The position numbers were made by a program, and so were the translations under genes. From Gemmataceae bacterium (GTDB lineage Bacteria; Planctomycetota; Planctomycetia; Gemmatales; Gemmataceae): a stretch of DNA of 8,680 nt. Where the stretch lies: the NCBI GenBank assembly GCA_020847555.1, contig JADLBT010000343.1, forward strand, positions 1 to 8,680, in the 5' to 3' direction. Positions 6,720 through 8,680 of the stretch are shown here, piece by piece (the first letter of the stretch is position 1; each line of letters opens with the position of its first letter). Under the pieces are notes generated by a model. It did no database searches. It had not been told where the DNA came from and saw only the letters and a program-made list of their open reading frames with translations.

Positions 6720-7346
6720 ATGGAAAATCGACTCTGGCTCGTGTTCGTGATCGCGGCTGGCCTGGCCTGGGGGACGTATGTACCGCTGATTTTCTACGGC
6801 GGCAATGAATTCGGACGCAGCGCCGGTGCCCGACTGATGGCGATCCTGTGTGTCGGTATCGCCTACTTCCTCATCGCCGTGCTGCTGCCGCTGTACCTGT
6901 TCCTGAGCGGTCAGGAGAAGTGGCCGGACGTCCGGACGACCGGACTGGTCTTCGCGGGACTGGCCGGCGTCGCCGGGGCGGTTGGAGCCCTGTGCGTCAT
7001 CTTCGCCAGCAAGGCGGCGGTCGAGGCGGCCCGCGCGGAGGGCATCAACCCGGCGACGTACCGCGTCTACATCGCCCCGCTCATCTTCGGTCTGGCGCCG
7101 GTCATCAACACCCTGGTCAGCACCGTCTGGCACCCGCGGCCGGGAGAGCCGTTCCATTTCGCGCTGGAGGTGCCGGGCTGGAAGCTGTGGGTGGGGATCC
7201 TGCTCGTCGGCGTCGGGGCGGCGCTGGTTCTCTTCTCGAAGGAAGAGGCCGAGTCGCACCCGCGGTCCGCTCCGCGGCCCCCCGCCGCAGTCACCTCGGC
7301 CTCGGCCACCCCGCAGGCGCAGAACATCCAGGAGCCCCCGCGATGA
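6720..7346 (+). CDS. Five-TM half-size DMT/EamA-like membrane protein
   Basis: This 208-aa protein has five predicted transmembrane segments at about 5-25, 40-62, 75-97, 115-136 and 154-172, followed by a Pro/Ala-rich soluble tail (from about 174). The pattern LAWGTYVPL in the first helix, GAVGALCVIFASKAA at the end of the third and YIAPLIFGLAPVINTLVS in the fourth resembles one five-helix repeat of the drug/metabolite transporter (EamA, RhaT, glucose-uptake) superfamily. Full-length members have about ten helices, so this looks like a single-repeat unit that would need to dimerise. GGAG (6708-6711) lies 8 nt before the ATG. The stop overlaps the next start as ATGA, so the two genes are probably translationally coupled. 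The substrate cannot be told, and a non-transport role is possible. Confidence 0.72.
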   Translation: MENRLWLVFVIAAGLAWGTYVPLIFYGGNEFGRSAGARLMAILCVGIAYFLIAVLLPLYLFLSGQEKWPDVRTTGLVFAGLAGVAGAVGALCVIFASKAAVEAARAEGINPATYRVYIAPLIFGLAPVINTLVSTVWHPRPGEPFHFALEVPGWKLWVGILLVGVGAALVLFSKEEAESHPRSAPRPPAAVTSASATPQAQNIQEPPR

Positions 7347-7741
7347 CGCCCGAGCAGGCCGTGCAGCGCTTGAACGTCCTCTTTGCGCACCTGTGGCTGG
7401 TGCGCACGTTCCTCAAGCACGCCGACGAGGTGCAGGAGGACGAGGCGATGCTCGACGTTCACCGAACGATCTTCGACTACGTCCGGGCGACCGAGCCGGC
7501 GTACCAGCGCGGCGACTGGGCCGAGTACCTGCGGCGGGCGCGGGGCAAGCTGTCGAAGCTGAAGCGCGTGGCGGAGTTCTTCGAGCGGGAATATCGCCGT
7601 GTCTCGGATCACACGAACTTCCAGATGGCGGCGCTGTCGCTGAGCGGGTGCGCGCGGCAGGTCGAGGAGGTACTGGCGGAAGTCTCCCTGGCTTTGAAGG
7701 CGCCACCAGCGCCGACCCCGGATCATGGGACCGAGTCCTGA
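7343..7741 (+). CDS. Hypothetical protein, 132 aa, charged helical, coupled to the membrane protein
   Basis: The start ATG at 7343 overlaps the previous stop by 4 nt (ATGA) and has AGGAG (7330-7334) 8 nt upstream. The same frame is open further upstream, but that part is a shadow of the membrane gene. The protein is soluble and mostly helical: LNVLFAHLWLVRTFLKHADEVQEDE (10-34), then a Tyr/Arg-rich middle (YQRGDWAEYLRRARGKLSKLKRVAEFFEREYRR), then SGCARQVEEVLAEVSLALK and a short Pro-rich end. No family is recognised and no catalytic motif is seen. Coupled translation suggests that it works with, or in stoichiometry to, the five-TM protein. Its last 19 nt overlap the end of the opposing aspartic protease gene. 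Confidence 0.75.
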   Translation: MTPEQAVQRLNVLFAHLWLVRTFLKHADEVQEDEAMLDVHRTIFDYVRATEPAYQRGDWAEYLRRARGKLSKLKRVAEFFEREYRRVSDHTNFQMAALSLSGCARQVEEVLAEVSLALKAPPAPTPDHGTES

Positions 7742-8190
7742 GTCGCTGGCAGCGATGGAAGTGGCTCCATGACAATTTCCCAGGTGGAGCCGTCCACGGT
7801 CGTTCGGAAATGCTCCATCCCGCCCGCAATTCCGAAGAGCGGCAACCGTAGCCGCGCGGGTGTGAAAGCCACGACCGAACGCCAGCGGACGGTTTCAGTC
7901 CCGTCGGAGAGTTCGAGAATCACCGGGGCGAACAGCAACGCCGATGGCTGTCCACTCCCGACCCCCAGAGCTTGCAGTTGCGGCGCCTTTGAAAGGTCGA
8001 TGCCGAGTTGGGCTGCCAGATCCTGCGAGAAAACAACGTCGTCCGCCGCGCTATCCAGGATCGCGTTCGGTTTCGCCTGCCCGGTCGGGCCAATGAGGAC
8101 GAGAGGGAGAATCGGCTTGTAACGAAACCGTGCGCCACCCAACGACGGTACAGGGTTCGGGACGGTGTAGTTGCGGCATCGGAAGATCAC
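7723..8190 (-). CDS. Retropepsin-like aspartic protease, single domain
   Basis: This 155-aa protein (starting MIFRCRNYTVPNPV) has the layout of clan AA retropepsin-like proteases, which act as homodimers. A beta-strand pair (ILPLVLIGPTGQAKPNAILDSAADDVVF) carries the candidate catalytic Asp46 in DSAADD. QDLAAQLGIDL follows, the usual helix after the active site, and the C-terminal LFGIAGGMEHFRTTVD resembles the family's LLGRxxFFxxFxVxFD ending. The usual motif is D-S/T-G-A; here the Gly is replaced by Ala. The GTG at 8190 is chosen because it overlaps the TGA of the upstream small gene (GTGA), has GGGGAG 9 nt upstream and sits at the start of the conserved region. A longer frame beyond it is a shadow of the upstream gene. 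No signal peptide is seen. The partner or substrate is unknown. Confidence 0.78.
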   Translation of the reverse strand: MIFRCRNYTVPNPVPSLGGARFRYKPILPLVLIGPTGQAKPNAILDSAADDVVFSQDLAAQLGIDLSKAPQLQALGVGSGQPSALLFAPVILELSDGTETVRWRSVVAFTPARLRLPLFGIAGGMEHFRTTVDGSTWEIVMEPLPSLPATQDSVP

Positions 8191-8414
8191 TGGTGTGGGC
8201 TCCCCGCTGACAACTCCTCCGGCGTAAAGACCCAATCGATGACGTAATCCGTGGGTCCGCGCTGGTTCATCTGGGTCAGAAGATCCCGGAGTTCGGGCGC
8301 GTGGGCGAGAAGCGTCTTCCCATCGGTGGACCACGCGACATACTGCCCTACGTAAGGGGCTAACTCCTCAGGGGTATGGGCCTCACAGTTGCGGATGAAC
8401 TCGTTGGCATCCAT
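8187..8414 (-). CDS. DUF5678-like small protein, 75 aa
   Basis: The ATG at 8414 is preceded by AGGAG at 7-nt spacing, and translation begins MDANEFIRNCEAHTPEEL. The core APYVGQYVAWSTDGKTLLAH, then an amphipathic helix (APELRDLLTQMNQ), then TDYVIDWVFTPEE, matches the DUF5678 pattern of a tyrosine/glycine/tryptophan-type 'GQ/KWVA' strand, a 'DG..LAHG' turn, a helix and a final strand. The function of this domain is not known. The gene lies between the ligase-like gene (49 nt upstream) and the retropepsin-like gene, whose GTG start overlaps its stop, so the latter two are probably translationally coupled. An in-frame ATG further upstream (8456) has no supporting features. Confidence 0.78.
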   Translation of the reverse strand: MDANEFIRNCEAHTPEELAPYVGQYVAWSTDGKTLLAHAPELRDLLTQMNQRGPTDYVIDWVFTPEELSAGSPHQ

Positions 8415-8463
8415 CGGCGTACTCCTGCTGAGTATTCTGGTGTCTTCCCCCAGCATACCTGCT

Positions 8464-8680
8464 TTATCGGCGCCTGATCCAATCCGGCTTGCCGTACTTC
8501 TCCTCGACGAACTGCGCCACGCGCTCTCGCGGCCAGCTGGCCGATTCCTCCCGGGCGCCCCACGCCTCGCGCAACCGCCGCTTCAGTTCCTCCCGCCGGA
8601 CCGGCAGGTTCGTCACGAAGTCGAGGTGCTCGCGCCGCGCGCGATACTCCGGCTGGCGCGCGGGCGGGCGCAGGTAACGC
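8464..8680 (-). CDS. C-terminal fragment of a probable lipoate/biotin-protein ligase-like protein (cut by window end)
   Basis: The frame is open from the right edge to the TAA at 8464-8466, giving 71 residues that begin RYLRPPARQPEYRARREHLDF. The pattern (R/K)YL..P.RQPEYR..R.H.DF resembles the C-terminal end of the catalytic domain of planctomycete lipoate-protein ligase A family proteins (BPL/LplA/LipB fold), which attach lipoyl groups to carrier domains. It is followed by a charged helix and a tail ending KYGKPDWIRRR. The active-site lysine and nucleotide-binding parts would lie outside the window, so the assignment rests on one C-terminal motif recalled from the family. The start is not visible. 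The gene is likely the first of three leftward co-transcribed genes. Confidence 0.55.
   Translation of the reverse strand, partial: RYLRPPARQPEYRARREHLDFVTNLPVRREELKRRLREAWGAREESASWPRERVAQFVEEKYGKPDWIRRR

Noticed and set aside
8191..8334. N-terminal extension of the retropepsin-like protein to 203 residues
   Set aside because: The extra part lies antisense-free but out of frame within the DUF5678-like gene and is Arg/Pro-rich; GTG 8190 gives a normal start with a ribosome-binding site.
1..8680. tRNA, rRNA, insertion sequence or prophage signatures
   Set aside because: No cloverleaf-like segment, transposase motif, terminal inverted repeats with target duplication, or phage protein was recognised on either strand.

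Overview
The window is GC-rich, and its genes have mostly G or C at third codon positions. Gene content and style suggest a planctomycete, probably of the Gemmataceae type. The signs are a large pseudopilin-associated protein of planctomycete style, a secreted trypsin-like protease fused to TPR repeats, many lineage-specific hypothetical proteins and repeat-rich intergenic hairpins. This assignment rests on recognising protein and repeat styles, not on a marker gene.

Layout from left to right. Positions 3-2255 (+) hold the 3' part of a very large protein that resembles proteins encoded in planctomycete/verrucomicrobial pseudopilin (type II secretion/type IV pilus-like) gene clusters. Its reading frame meets a TAG at 2253-2255, but the same frame then continues with coding character for 63 more codons to a TGA at 2445-2447. 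A near-perfect 67-nt hairpin repeat separates this gene from a convergent Ntn-hydrolase of the glycosylasparaginase family (2524-3444, -). A 181-nt divergent intergenic region with two small inverted repeats leads to a helical 194-aa orphan (3626-4210, +). Two hairpin elements then sit in the convergent gap before an exported serine protease with eight TPRs (4340-6247, -).

A long non-coding stretch (6248-6719) carries a structured GC-rich repeat just upstream of a translationally coupled pair: a five-TM half-size DMT-like membrane protein (6720-7346, +) and a 132-aa charged helical protein (7343-7741, +). That pair runs tail to tail into, and overlaps by 19 nt, a leftward cluster. In transcription order the cluster is a lipoate/biotin ligase-like C-terminus (8464-8680, cut by the window edge), a 75-aa DUF5678-like protein (8187-8414) and a retropepsin-like aspartic protease (7723-8190), which starts on a GTG overlapping the DUF5678 stop.

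The genes do not form one obvious pathway. The best candidates for a functional unit are the coupled DMT-like/helical pair and the overlapping DUF5678/retropepsin pair. The clearest oddity is the in-frame amber codon in the first gene. No RNA genes, transposases, CRISPR arrays or defence genes were recognised.
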